From NCBI RefSeq assembly GCF_033568475.1, contig NC_133122.1:179819449-179883448 (forward strand): DNA of 64,000 nucleotides, read 5' to 3'. This DNA is from Henckelia pumila. Lineage: Eukaryota > Streptophyta > Magnoliopsida > Lamiales > Gesneriaceae. The translations under genes and the position numbers were made by a program. Under the pieces are notes generated by a model. That model was not told the origin of the DNA. It did not search any database and was given only the letters and a program-made list of their open reading frames with translations. Below, in pieces: positions 33,617 to 43,544 of the stretch (its first letter is position 1; the number at the start of each line of letters is the position of its first letter).

Positions 33617-34441
33617 TCAGAAGTGACAGAAACGGGCTCGTTTATTCCCCGGCAGTATCTGGCCCGAACCCGCCAACGAAGTGGACTTGTCAACCACCAT
33701 TTTCAGCACTTGTCTCAATCTTCCAAACTCTTGATCATCACTTCCGACGTCGTTTGAAGAAACCAATTCCACCCACAAATTACTCTTTGTTCTACCTCCA
33801 ATGGTGCACATTTCTGCCCTGGTCACCTTCGCTTTGACCGAGTTGAGGGCCTGGATCAAGTTAAGTATCATGTCGGGCCTGTCTTCACAGCACAATGTTG
33901 CCTTTATCAAGCCCGAGCCATCCTCGCAGGGACACACTTTGAGCTCGTCTGTTTCGGTGGGGAACGTGGTGAAATCTTGCTGGTGTTTCGTGTGATCTAA
34001 ATATTCCATGGCCGCCGTTAATTCTGTTGTTGCTTGTTTCAACTCCTTCACGCGGCGGACCGCTTCTCCAAGCAAAGAAGCCTTGTCCGTCTGATGAAAT
34101 ATTGGAGAGTATTTTTTTAGAGATTGCAAACACTATCTTAATTTTATGAACGGAACGTAAATTAATACCTTGAGCACGTTCGGAAGAATGGCTTTGAGGG
34201 TGGCGATGTGGCCGTTGATTCGCTTTCTTCTTCTTCTTTCAGCTTCCTTGTGGCTATTGCTTGCTGCCATCGCTTTCGCCTCCGCCATGGAATATTTCAG
34301 GCCAAGGCTTTCATTTAAGTTATTTATAACATCTTCTGATAATTGTGGCGATGAACTCGTTGGTCTCTCAAGAATATGATCATAAGAATCTGAGCAGTTT
34401 CCCAGTACTTCATAAAAACTTGCAGGATCAACAGAAAACAT
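33617..34441 (-). CDS. bHLH transcription factor with ACT-like C-terminus (TMO5/bHLH30-like), copy 1
   Basis: A two-exon model (34441-34169 and 34090-33617, GT-AG intron of 78 bp) gives 248 residues. The basic region SHKEAERRRRKRIN has the H-E-R pattern for E-box binding. Helix 1 is HIATLKAILPN, and the exon junction falls in the loop. Helix 2 is TDKASLLGEAVRRVKEL. The C-terminal half (GLIKATLCCEDRPDMILNLIQAL ... MCTIGGRTKSNLWVEL) is an ACT-like dimerisation domain. The family acts in the nucleus as heterodimers, for instance in vascular and root development. The start is MFSVDPASFYE because the paralogue at 42333 starts at the same place (MFSISTPSFYE). Compared with that paralogue it has about 17 extra residues after helix 2. 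No defects seen. Confidence 0.94.
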
Positions 34442-34544
34442 CTCTACATATACGTACCTCGCTGCAAAACACACACAAGTACCTAGAACAAATCTCAAAT
34501 TAAAGAGGAAGGGTTTATTGAGGGGTGTGTGTGTGTGTATTTGT

Positions 34545-34592
34545 GTGTGACGAATCTTGGGTTTTAAGAATGTTTATACGGGGCATTTACTC
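34545..34592 (-). promoter_or_regulatory. Conserved core promoter of bHLH copy 1
   Basis: Read on the minus strand, a block of about 45 bp with AAATGCCCCGTATAAACATTC and then TTAAAACCCAAGATTCG is nearly identical to the block upstream of copy 2 (42163-42205). It contains the only TATA-like hexamer (GTATAAA) about 130 bp before the start codon. Confidence 0.7.
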
Positions 34593-35504
34593 TTGGGAAT
34601 ATGAGACACATGGGACGAAATTAAAGGAGCATTAATTTTCCCAGATATGTTTTTTTTTTTTTTTTATAATTATGTTTGATGAAAACTATATATGTTTGTT
34701 CTGAACATATACATCTCGGGATTGTGGGTGACGAGAAAAAGCAATTAAGACGAGGAATCACTCAGATCGATGCACCGTGTTCATTACTTCATTTGCCTCA
34801 AGTTTTTCCTTTTATTTAGCCCTTTGCCTCTTCCATTGCATACCCTACTACAGTAATAGTAGACATCTTTAAAAAAAAAACAAAAAAAAACAAAAAAAAA
34901 AAACAAAAAAAAACAACTCTCGTTGTCTTTTTTTTATATATAGTACAAGATACAAGTAATCAATTACAATAATATAATGAAACTGCCCGCATAACCAACG
35001 AGACTTGAATATTAATGATCCGAGACTTGCTTATTTCGGACGAAGAAACTACTTAAATCTACATAAATAAATTATATGATTCACGTTAAATTTTTTCCCG
35101 ATCGTTAAAATATCATTAAGGATCTATTATAAAATTTGTATGAATGTATTTCCACTAGCATTATTCATCTTTGTAAAAAAAAAAAAAAATTGACTATATA
35201 ATTGGGAGAGAAAAAGTATTATTATTATTAATCATTTATTTATTTTAGGTTCTCTTATATGGTAATTTTAACATAAGCAACCGTATGTTTTCATTATATA
35301 GCCATATAGGCTCAATATGATATACCACGATATCATACGTATATCATGTACGTACACACTACACAATTATAGGAATATATATGGTCCCATGTAACTTTGC
35401 AAGACACCAATGACTAGTCAATGAAACTAACTTTCCTACAATGCACCTATGAGATTACATTTTTTTCCATGTAATTTCATTTTTTTTTTAATTTTTAGCC
35501 ATGT
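34593..35504. other. Upstream region of bHLH copy 1, no further gene
   Basis: Contains an A-rich simple tract broken by single C residues (about 34871-34915), T runs and a poly-A stretch near 35176. No coding feature. Confidence 0.45.
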
Positions 35505-35900
35505 TAGGCATCGTTCTGTATACCATATTACTAATATATATATAACTCATCTCATTCTATCTCACGTTCTTCTCATCATATTATTTATTCATATATTAAC
35601 TATTTATTTTACATCAATCAAATCATTAATTATTTATCTTACATCAATCAAATCATTGAATTTAAATTACGATATTATTTCTTATAATAATATAAATTTT
35701 ATTTTATTTATTGTTAAAAAGATAAAATAATCATTTAACATTTTTATATAAAATTTAATCAATCAAATCAAATAAACTACAATCTATCAATCAAATCCAA
35801 TATTATTTTAACTACCATTTCTTATTTATTTTTTATTACATTATATTAATTATCTATGTATTTCTCATTTCATAACTCAAACCAAACGGTGTCTTATATT
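35505..35900. mobile_element. MITE copy 2 (same family as 33149-33540)
   Basis: Shares TTACATCAATCAAATCATTAA and its surroundings with copy 1 across some 300 bp, ending in CCAAACGGTGTC. The left terminus is more diverged. Same orientation as copy 1, so the two lie on either side of bHLH copy 1. Confidence 0.65.
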
Positions 35901-35957
35901 ATCAATTCACATTCTTAGTACTCTAATTTTCATTTATTTTTCAATTATATAGTTTTT

Positions 35958-36740
35958 TTTAGCTCAATGGTACCAGGAATCATAAAACTTTGTACTTAAG
36001 CCTTGAAGTACAAAGTTCGATTCCTAAGGACGGCAAAAACCCGCTGTCAGGAGTGGAGAGGTCATCAGGCCCGACTCCAAGGGGAGGCAACCTAGGTGTG
36101 TGCCTAGGGCCTCCCTTATGGAGGGGCCTCTAAATATTTTTTTTTATTTGATTTTTTTATTTTAAATTTTGGAAAATCTTTTTAATTTTGTTGATGAAAA
36201 TTTGCAACTGTTTTTTTTATTTGTATTTTTGCTTCTCCTTTATTCTTTAATTTGCGTAAAAAAAAATTTTTAAAAAAAAACTCTCTTTTTTCGATAAGTT
36301 GCTCTACTCAAATGAGTTAGGTTGCTCAAATTGGTTAAACCATCGTTTTGTTTTTTATTGAATTTAATTTTTTTGTATGTTTGTGTGTTGTGGATGATAT
36401 TTTATTTTTAATTGATTTGGTTATTGGACTTTGATCTCCGAAATTCTAAAATATTCCTTTAATTCGCTTATTAATCGGCTCTTAGACTCATTTAGTTTAT
36501 ATATATCATTTCTTATAATTTAATAAATTTACTTATTATATTAGTTTATTAAATTTGATTAGGTGGTTATGTGCATTTAATTATGATCAGCTCGTATTTA
36601 ATATTTTTATATTTAATAAAAAATATATATATAAAGTTTTTCCTTAAAAATTAGCCTAGGGCCTCCAATTTTCTGGAGACGACCCTGGAGGTCATGAGTG
36701 CGCATGGGCTCGGACCGCATGGTTCGACGGGCATCGCACT
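35958..36740 (+). mobile_element. tRNA-derived SINE copy, split by a hAT element
   Basis: The head has an A box (TAGCTCAATGGTA, about 35960-35972) and a B box (GTTCGATTCC, 36015-36024) with tRNA-like spacing. The body (GGCAAAAACCCGCTGTCAGG..GTGGAGAGGTCAT) runs to 36065, is interrupted by the hAT insertion 36066-36687, and resumes as GAGTGCGCATGGGCTCGG at 36696. Related bodies, both inverted and direct, follow to 37250. Confidence 0.65.
36066..36687. mobile_element. Non-autonomous hAT element (622 bp) inside the SINE
   Basis: The left terminus CAGGCCCGACTCCA and right terminus TGGAGACGACCCTG are imperfect inverted repeats, with sub-terminal CCTAGGGCCTCC / GGAGGCCCTAGG on both sides. The flanking 8-bp direct repeats are perfect: GAGGTCAT at 36058-36065 and 36688-36695. 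The AT-rich interior has no coding capacity. Confidence 0.88.
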
Positions 36741-37250
36741 CATGACATCCCCACTCCTGGCAGTGGTTTTTTGCCCTCCCCAGGGATTGAACCCTGCACC
36801 TCCAGGCTTAAGTACAAGTTCTTATCATCCCTGGTACCATTGCCTCCAGGCTTAAGTACAAGTTCTTATCATCCCTGGTACCATTGAGCTAGCTAGCTCA
36901 ATGGTACCAGGGATGATAAGAACAGGGATGATAAGAAGTACAAGTTCTTATCATCCCTGGTACCATTGAGCTAGCTAGCTCAATGGTACCAGAGATGATA
37001 AGAACTTGTACTTCTTATCATCCCTCTAGCTAGCTCAATGGTACCAGAGATGATAAGAACTTGTACTTAAGCCTGGAGGTGCAGGGTTCAATCCCTAGCT
37101 CAATGATACTAGGGATGATAAGAACTTGTACTTAAGCCTGGAGATGCAGGGTTCAATCCTTGAAAAGGGCAAAAAACCACTACCATGAGTGGGGATGTCA
37201 TGAGTGCGATGTCCGAGTTTCGATGTGACATCACACGCATAAACATTATT
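36741..37250. repeat. Rearranged SINE cluster with inverted and duplicated tRNA-like heads
   Basis: An inverted SINE copy (CACTCATGACATCCCCACTCC ... ATTGAACCCTGCACC, about 36744-36810) is followed by several palindromic fragments built on AGCTAGCTCAATGGTACCAG and GATGATAAGAACTTGTACTT. Then come two direct heads in tandem, each with TAGCTCAATG(G/A)TAC and GGGTTCAATCC (about 37030-37097 and 37097-37160), and one body ending near CGATGTGACATC. The pattern implies repeated template switching within one SINE family. Confidence 0.7.
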
Positions 37251-37877
37251 GACATGATACACCAATATTTTGATTTAAAAAATGACTAAATTAATTGTTA
37301 AAGAAGAGAAGAGTGCATATTATTAATTATTAACCACGAAATGCATGATGAATTAAATGCTTATAACATAATCGTGTTTCAAATAAAATAAAAACTAACA
37401 ATATATATAACCAAAAATGGGGAGGAAAAAAAAAGTGTAAATGTAGCATTGGAAACACAAACAGTGAAAGCTCTATCATTTCCATGTAGTTTGAGTCCCG
37501 CAAATCATGAGGCTGAAAAATGAAACAGTGTTGAAACCATATATATATAATAATAATAATTTATTAAAAAAGGCTGACGAATTACTGAAGGAGGGGACAA
37601 TAAAGGTGAGAGAATGGAATCTTTGTTTGTTTGACTACAAGAGAATTGAAGCTTTTGGCAGAAGAATTTTAGTGGAGAAATTCAAAAGGCGCAATCATTT
37701 TCCGGCGGATGGATGCGACACACTTCAATTTTTCGGTCAAACCAACAACATGGAACGACACCACTTGTATGTATATATTTGTATGCATTCATTTCAAATA
37801 ATAACCTTTTTTCTTCTGTTTGTATTTCGTGTAATTAATTTAATTTTCATTCTTGTTACATATATATATATATATAT
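37251..37877. other. Intergenic DNA with an unsupported open frame
   Basis: A frame from 37507 runs for 141 codons. Its first 85 residues are charged and non-repetitive (KKADELLKEGTIKVREW, FGRRILVEKFKRRNHFP), while the rest is hydrophobic, low-complexity translation running into a TA tract. I do not recognise a family; it could be a gene fragment or chance. Confidence 0.25.
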
Positions 37878-38013
37878 TTCTTTTATGGTGCCCAACAACT
37901 ATGCTCAACTCTGTGTCCACCATGTACAATAGGTGAGTTGACCAACACAATTGGTGAGTTGACTTATACATGGTGGACACGGAGTTAGGCTTAGTTGTTG
38001 GGTACCATAAAAA

Positions 38014-38018
<5 letters not shown>
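37878..38018. mobile_element. MITE in a TA microsatellite, copy 1
   Basis: Inverted ends TTTTATGGTGCCCAACAACTA and TAGTTGTTGGGTACCATAAA, with inner repeats CACCATGTACAA and TTATACATGGTGGACA around a doubled GGTGAGTTGAC. (TA)n tracts lie on both sides. The same family occurs at 40782-40915. Confidence 0.7.
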
Positions 38019-38054
<36 letters not shown>

Positions 38055-40330
38055 AACTGAATCATAAGACATATACATATATGGCACATATGCGTGCACA
38101 CATATAATGTGATTTCGCAAAGACGTACTTTTAGTCATTCCAGATTTTATTTGATTAGCGTCTAACATTTCAATATTTGTGACTCTCTTTCGATTCAATT
38201 ATATCTACTGAAATAAGATAATGGGTTGGAACGTTGGAACGATCCGCAACCTACCTTTAGATATAGAGTGGAATGAGGTGATGAGATAGGAAAGAGCATA
38301 ATTTTGATGATCTAAAATTGTCGTCCCAACTCACATATTTTATGTGGTAGGATAAGTCTAGCATGTTTTTAACCACTTTGACAATATTTGTTGTTGGTAT
38401 TGATTAATTAATTGCTATTATTCAAATGTTGATATTTTTCATATATATATATATTAGTTTACCGTCTTTCAAAAAAAATATTAGTTTACAGGATTTGATT
38501 AAAGAAAAACGGTATGAGATGTGATCATTCATCTTATTTTAAATAAAATAAAAAAATATAAAAAATGAAATCAGAGTCCTGGGCTAGCATAGGCCCATAT
38601 GTCTCTTTTTATTTTGAAAATGAATACTTGTTGTTTTTGGAAGAACATGTTCTTTATTCTTATTCACTCTGTTAGCTGGTTGTAGGCTTATGTTTGAGAA
38701 CTAGTCATGTATAGTCTTTTCCATAAATGAGATGTTGTACAATTAAATAACTTTATTACGTATTAATTACGTTAGTTTTGAAAGAACTATTGTGACAACG
38801 AATTAAATCTTTTATGGCTAAAATACATATCTCGAATAAATTGTCGGGAAAAAAATAGTTTTTTTGGGAATCATATATAATGAATTTTGTATGGATTGTG
38901 ATTCTAAATACATACATAAATAACTCCCAAACTTGGTGAATTAAAATATGCTAGATTTTTGTTCCCTGTCTTATGTTGCCAATTAGAGGGGTTCTACCGT
39001 TTTTGGTAGAATATCGTGATCTGGTTTGTCACGTCAGCCTTTAACCATCGTCTAATTAGTGTTTTCGATGCAATAGGTTGACCAAAATAGCCAAAATTCA
39101 GAAATTACAGTCCGGGGACCAAAAATTTTAAAAAAATAGTGAATAAAGGGAAAAAAAGCAAGTTACTAATTAAACTAAAAAAAATGATTTATTTTTTCCC
39201 CGATCGAAAACAAAAATATTATCTTCCTGGTGGCCATTTGGCCTTGCCACAACTCTGGGCATTGGACCTTGGCTTGTTACTTGATCATGCAAATTTCAAG
39301 GCAGCAGTAATTTACTAATTTTATAATAATAATAATGATTATGTATGTTACCTAATTAGTTTCTATGTGTGTGTGTGTGTGTTACTTCCGATGCACGAAT
39401 GAGGGAGGGGTCCGTTTTGTGTCGAACCAAATGAGGTGAGACAGTTGCTGCAATGTTCATTTTCAGAATTGCCCCAGTGGTCCTTTATCGTGCGCCTACA
39501 CACCACAAACCCAATATTAATCGTAGATGTAGGATCGTGACAATTGGCACGCGGGGGCGAACCAAGGGTCGATCGTCGTGATCTCTCAAGATTAATCGGG
39601 GAAAACTTTGGACACCTGGGTTATTTGAAAAAAGGATTGTTACAAGATACACAAAATATATGATAATTTAATCATATCATGATATATATATATATAATGT
39701 GTATAGCCGGGGGATTGTGTATTTAAATTTGACAAAGTTTCTGTAGAATTTTCTCTGCCTTTCCATTCATAACAACGAGGAATATAAATACAATTTACAG
39801 AAAACTTCCTAAATTATAAATATTTATTTATCTAAAATACAAACGCTAACACAAAAAAAATATACGGAGAATAAACCTCAAACAAAGAAAACAAAATATT
39901 CCTTCCTAATGCAGACACAATAATATCGGTAATAAAATTGCACGTAACTCTTGTTTCTGGGTCAGAGCATGCATCCACAATCGAAGAACAAACTGTGCTT
40001 CTTTTGTTGCTTTTGATTTTTTTGAAAATGAGGGTGTCTTGTCCACCGTAGCAGCCGGAAAATGATTGCGCTTTTGAATTTCTCCACTAAAATATTTCTA
40101 CTGCCAAAAGCCTTTCCTTCTTTCTTGTCAAAATAACATAGATTCTGTTCTTTATCCTTTGATTTATTGCTTCAAAATCAGTTTAAAATCTAAGATTAAT
40201 TTCTTAAAAATAAGCAAAATTTAACAGGGCAATCGGCTCCATGAAAGAAAAGGGAGAATTTTAATCTTTTCAGGATAGATCTCTTGTAAGATAATATCAT
40301 ATATATTTATCCGCGAGACGAGTTGATCCG

Positions 40331-40372
<42 letters not shown>

Positions 40373-40544
40373 AAAAGTAATAATTTTAACATATAAAATA
40401 ATATTTTTTCATGGGTTGAATTGAATAAGAGATTTGTATCATAAAATTAATCTGTGAGTCAGTTTCATTGAGTTTTTGCGAATCAATGATATGATATGTA
40501 TCATAAATTTAGAAGTTAATATATCGTTATATATATATATATAA
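38019..40544. other. Long intergenic spacer between the bHLH paralogues
   Basis: Mostly AT-rich DNA with TA and GT microsatellites (about 38019-38050, 39366-39382, 39686-39696, 40337-40369). No coding region, RNA gene or clear transposon terminus was recognised. Confidence 0.5.
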
Positions 40545-40705
40545 TAGTTTTGATCTCACACTCTAGGGTGCAGGGTTTTTATGAACGACTACCGATACCG
40601 TGTTTTAGGTCAAGTGTTTATTTTTTTAATTTTTTTTCTAAAACACGGTACTGAGTTTTTGTAGTCTCCTACAGAAACCCTACACCCTAGAGTGCGAGGG
40701 ATCAA

Positions 40706-40706
<1 letters not shown>
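40545..40706. mobile_element. MITE of a second family in a TA tract
   Basis: Inverted ends TTTGATCTCACACTCTAGGGT and ACCCTAGAGTGCGAGGGATCA, with inner pair CCGTGTTTTAG / CTAAAACACGG around a T-rich loop. A TA microsatellite lies on both sides. Non-coding. Confidence 0.7.
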
Positions 40707-40761
<55 letters not shown>

Positions 40762-40781
40762 TATATATATAATATATATAT

Positions 40782-40915
40782 ATAGTTTTTTTATGATACC
40801 CAACACTATATGCTCACTTCATGCCCACCATGTACAATAGATGAGTTGATCGGTACAATAGATGAGTTGAATTGTACATGGTGGGCATATAGTATTGGGC
40901 ACCATAAAAGAACTA
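40782..40915. mobile_element. MITE in a TA microsatellite, copy 2
   Basis: Ends TTTTTTATGATACCCAACA and TGGGCACCATAAAAGAACT pair as inverted repeats, with the same inner CACCATGTACAA / TTGTACATGGTG and doubled GATGAGTTGA as the copy at 37878. Long TA tracts flank both sides. Confidence 0.7.
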
Positions 40916-40929
40916 TATATATATATATA

Positions 40930-40980
<51 letters not shown>

Positions 40981-42162
40981 TATACACTCTTCCAGTCTCT
41001 TCTTCTTACCCTATTTTATTAAGAAATGTTTATTTTTTAAAAATAATTTTAAAATACTGCCTCTTTTTAATTTAGACAAAACCTCTCACAATCCTACTAA
41101 TTTTTTTAATACAGGTTTTTTTAATTTAAATTTTTATTAGAAAAAAAACTATAAGTCTACTCGATCCATGACATGATTGTTAAATAAAAATTATTTTACT
41201 ATTAATATTTATTTCAATAGTATTTTTAAAAATAATAATAAAATTTTGTCTCTCTCAATAAAATTTCTTGGCCCCATCCATCACAGTGATAAAAAGTTAA
41301 TTATAATTCAAGAGCACTGATCACGTCACAAAAATTTTTTGTTAAAAAAAATAATTTTTTTCGTTTAATAAAAACGAGGTTAAAGCCAAAGATCTCATTA
41401 TCCAATGACAAAGGTGAAACCGCAAGAGTCAAACCCAAAGAATCTTTGTTAAAGTTGCACTTGTATGAGTTGTTAGTTAAATAAATTTCTACGGTCATTA
41501 TATTAAAAAAAAAAACTGGATTAAAATGAAAGTAAAGCAGACAACTTTTCTGGACTTTTGACTATTAATGAGACATAGTTATAATAAGTAGTATATGAAT
41601 ACATGACTTTGTTAGAAGGCCGTGTGATAAAAGGCGACATGCGTGTTAGACATGTTTTCTCAAAATTCAAACGCAAAATCAAATTAAAACCCATATTCGT
41701 CAACAATTACCCAACAGACTTTGCTTATGTTATGTACACCAATTGCAAGAAGATTCGTAGAAATAATTAATTCTACCCTTACATGCAAATATGACATGAT
41801 TTGGTACACACAAACATATAATTAAAAAAAGGTCCCTACCAGTAAAAATAGAAAATAAATACGATCGAGATCAGTGCAACTACTATAAAAGGGCATGCAG
41901 CCCAGTGTGCAAATGGTTAAATAAAAGGAAAACAATCGAGGAATTGAGAACAATTTTTTCTTCAAGTTAGCATGTGGAATCTTGCATGCATTATTATATC
42001 TGAGTGATTCCTCGTCTGTGAATTGATTTTGCTGGTCACACACAATCCCAAGAAGCTCAGAATTAAGAAATCATTTGAGCTTCCAGCAAATCCATATATT
42101 ATATCCTCCTTAATTTCGCCCACGTATTTCATATTTCCTTCAAGTTATATTATTTGATCCAT
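40916..42162. other. Upstream region of bHLH copy 2, nothing else recognised
   Basis: AT-rich with a TA tract to about 40985. Contains no supported gene. Short frames on the minus strand lack domains. Confidence 0.45.
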
Positions 42163-42205
42163 TAAATGCCCGTATAAATATTCTTAAAACCCAAGATTCG
42201 GCATA
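42163..42205 (+). promoter_or_regulatory. Conserved core promoter of bHLH copy 2
   Basis: AAATGCCCGTATAAATATTC followed by TTAAAACCCAAGATTCGGC matches the region upstream of copy 1 almost base for base and contains the TATA-like GTATAAA, about 160 bp before the start codon. The distance to the ATG is longer than in copy 1 because of a TA repeat. Confidence 0.7.
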
Positions 42206-42332
42206 TACATATATATATATATATATATATTTCCTTCCTCTTCGTGATTTGTTCTAGTTTTTTCTTGTTAGTGTGTGTGAATGTACGTGTTTTGTTGTTG
42301 CATTTTCTTGAAGCTTTAAGCAATAGAGAGAG

Positions 42333-42593
42333 ATGTTTTCTATTAGTACTCCAAGTTTTTACGAACTGGCCGGAAACTGTTCGGATTCCTATGACAATAA
42401 CATTCTTCAAAGACCGCCATTAACAGAAGATCATCACATTCTCCTGAATGAGAATCTTAGCCCACAATCCATGGCGGAGGCGAAAGCAATGGCAGCAAGC
42501 AATAGCCACAAGGAAGCTGAAAGAAGAAGAAGAAAGCGAATCAACGGCCACATCGCCACCCTCAAAGCCATTCTTCCAAATGTGCACAAGGTA

Positions 42594-42636
<43 letters not shown>

Positions 42637-43139
42637 TTATCATCAGTACTTGATGAAATTAAACCAATAGTACGTACCCTCCATTGAATATGTGGCTCTT
42701 CAATATATATTTTCATCAGACGGACAAGGCTTCTTTGCTTGGAGAAGCGGTCCGCCGCGTGAAGGAGTTGAGACAAGCAACAACAGATTTAACTCAAAGT
42801 ATGTTCCCCACTGAAACAGACGAGCTCAAAGTATGTCCCTGCGAGGATGACTCGGGCCTGATAAAGGCAACATTGTGCTGTGAAGACAGGCCCGAGATGA
42901 TACTTGACTTGATCCAGGCCCTGAACTCGGTGAAAGCGAAGGTGACTAGAGCAGAAATGTGCACCATTGGAGGTAGAACGAAAAGTAGTTTGTGGGTGGA
43001 ATTGGTTGGGAGTGAAAGGGATTTGGGGTTGGCAAAATTACGACAAGTGCTGAAAATGGTGGTTGAGAAGTCCACTCTGTTGGCGGGTTCGGGCCAGATA
43101 CTGCCGGGGAATAAAAGACCTCGTTTCTATCACTTCTGA
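42333..43139 (+). CDS. bHLH transcription factor with ACT-like C-terminus, copy 2
   Basis: A two-exon model (42333-42590 and 42720-43139, GT-AG, same intron position as copy 1) gives 225 residues. The bHLH region is identical in the basic part and helix 1 (MAEAKAMAASNSHKEAERRR..) and nearly identical in helix 2 (TDKASLLGEAVRRVKELRQ). The ACT-like domain and the C-terminal end (GSGQILPGNK) are also conserved. It lacks about 17 residues between helix 2 and the ACT-like domain relative to copy 1. Its intron carries a (TA)n microsatellite (42600-42635) absent from copy 1. The orientation is opposite to copy 1, so the pair is divergent with an 8-kb spacer. Intact. Confidence 0.94.
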
Positions 43140-43544
43140 TCTTTCCTTCTTGTATCATGCATTTGAATGATGAGTTCTTTTCACCACTGCTATATTGTAA
43201 TAGTCACGATTCAAATAAAACAACTGTGAGACAAGAAAATTCGAGAATACAAGTGCAGGTTATTTACACAGTTTCTTTGTCTGTATTGGAATATAGGAGA
43301 ATTTTAAGACCTTTAAATTTTTATATATTATTATTGATTTTGATTATATGATTTTGTTGAGTGTTTAGAGAAAGTAAATGTGTTTTCTTGATACATCATT
43401 TGCGGATTGCAATCGTCTTATGTCATTATGGACTATACTTTTTTTTTATAGAATAAAAAAAAAATTATTTTCTCAATATACAATACAAATAGCATTAGCT
43501 TTTGTCGGTGCTTTATAAATGTTGGTGATGTATTCATTTATGTT
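43140..43544. other. Convergent 3' space
   Basis: 3' UTRs of bHLH copy 2 and of the IMPACT-family gene must meet here. AT-rich; no further feature. Confidence 0.45.

Noticed and set aside
35960-36030. Possible tRNA gene
   Set aside because: A and B boxes are present but no acceptor or anticodon stem can be paired, and the body continues as a SINE with several related copies nearby.
37507-37932. 141-codon open frame in the bHLH spacer
   Set aside because: Charged first part is intriguing but there is no recognised domain, no promoter or intron evidence, and the second half is hydrophobic low-complexity sequence running into a TA tract.
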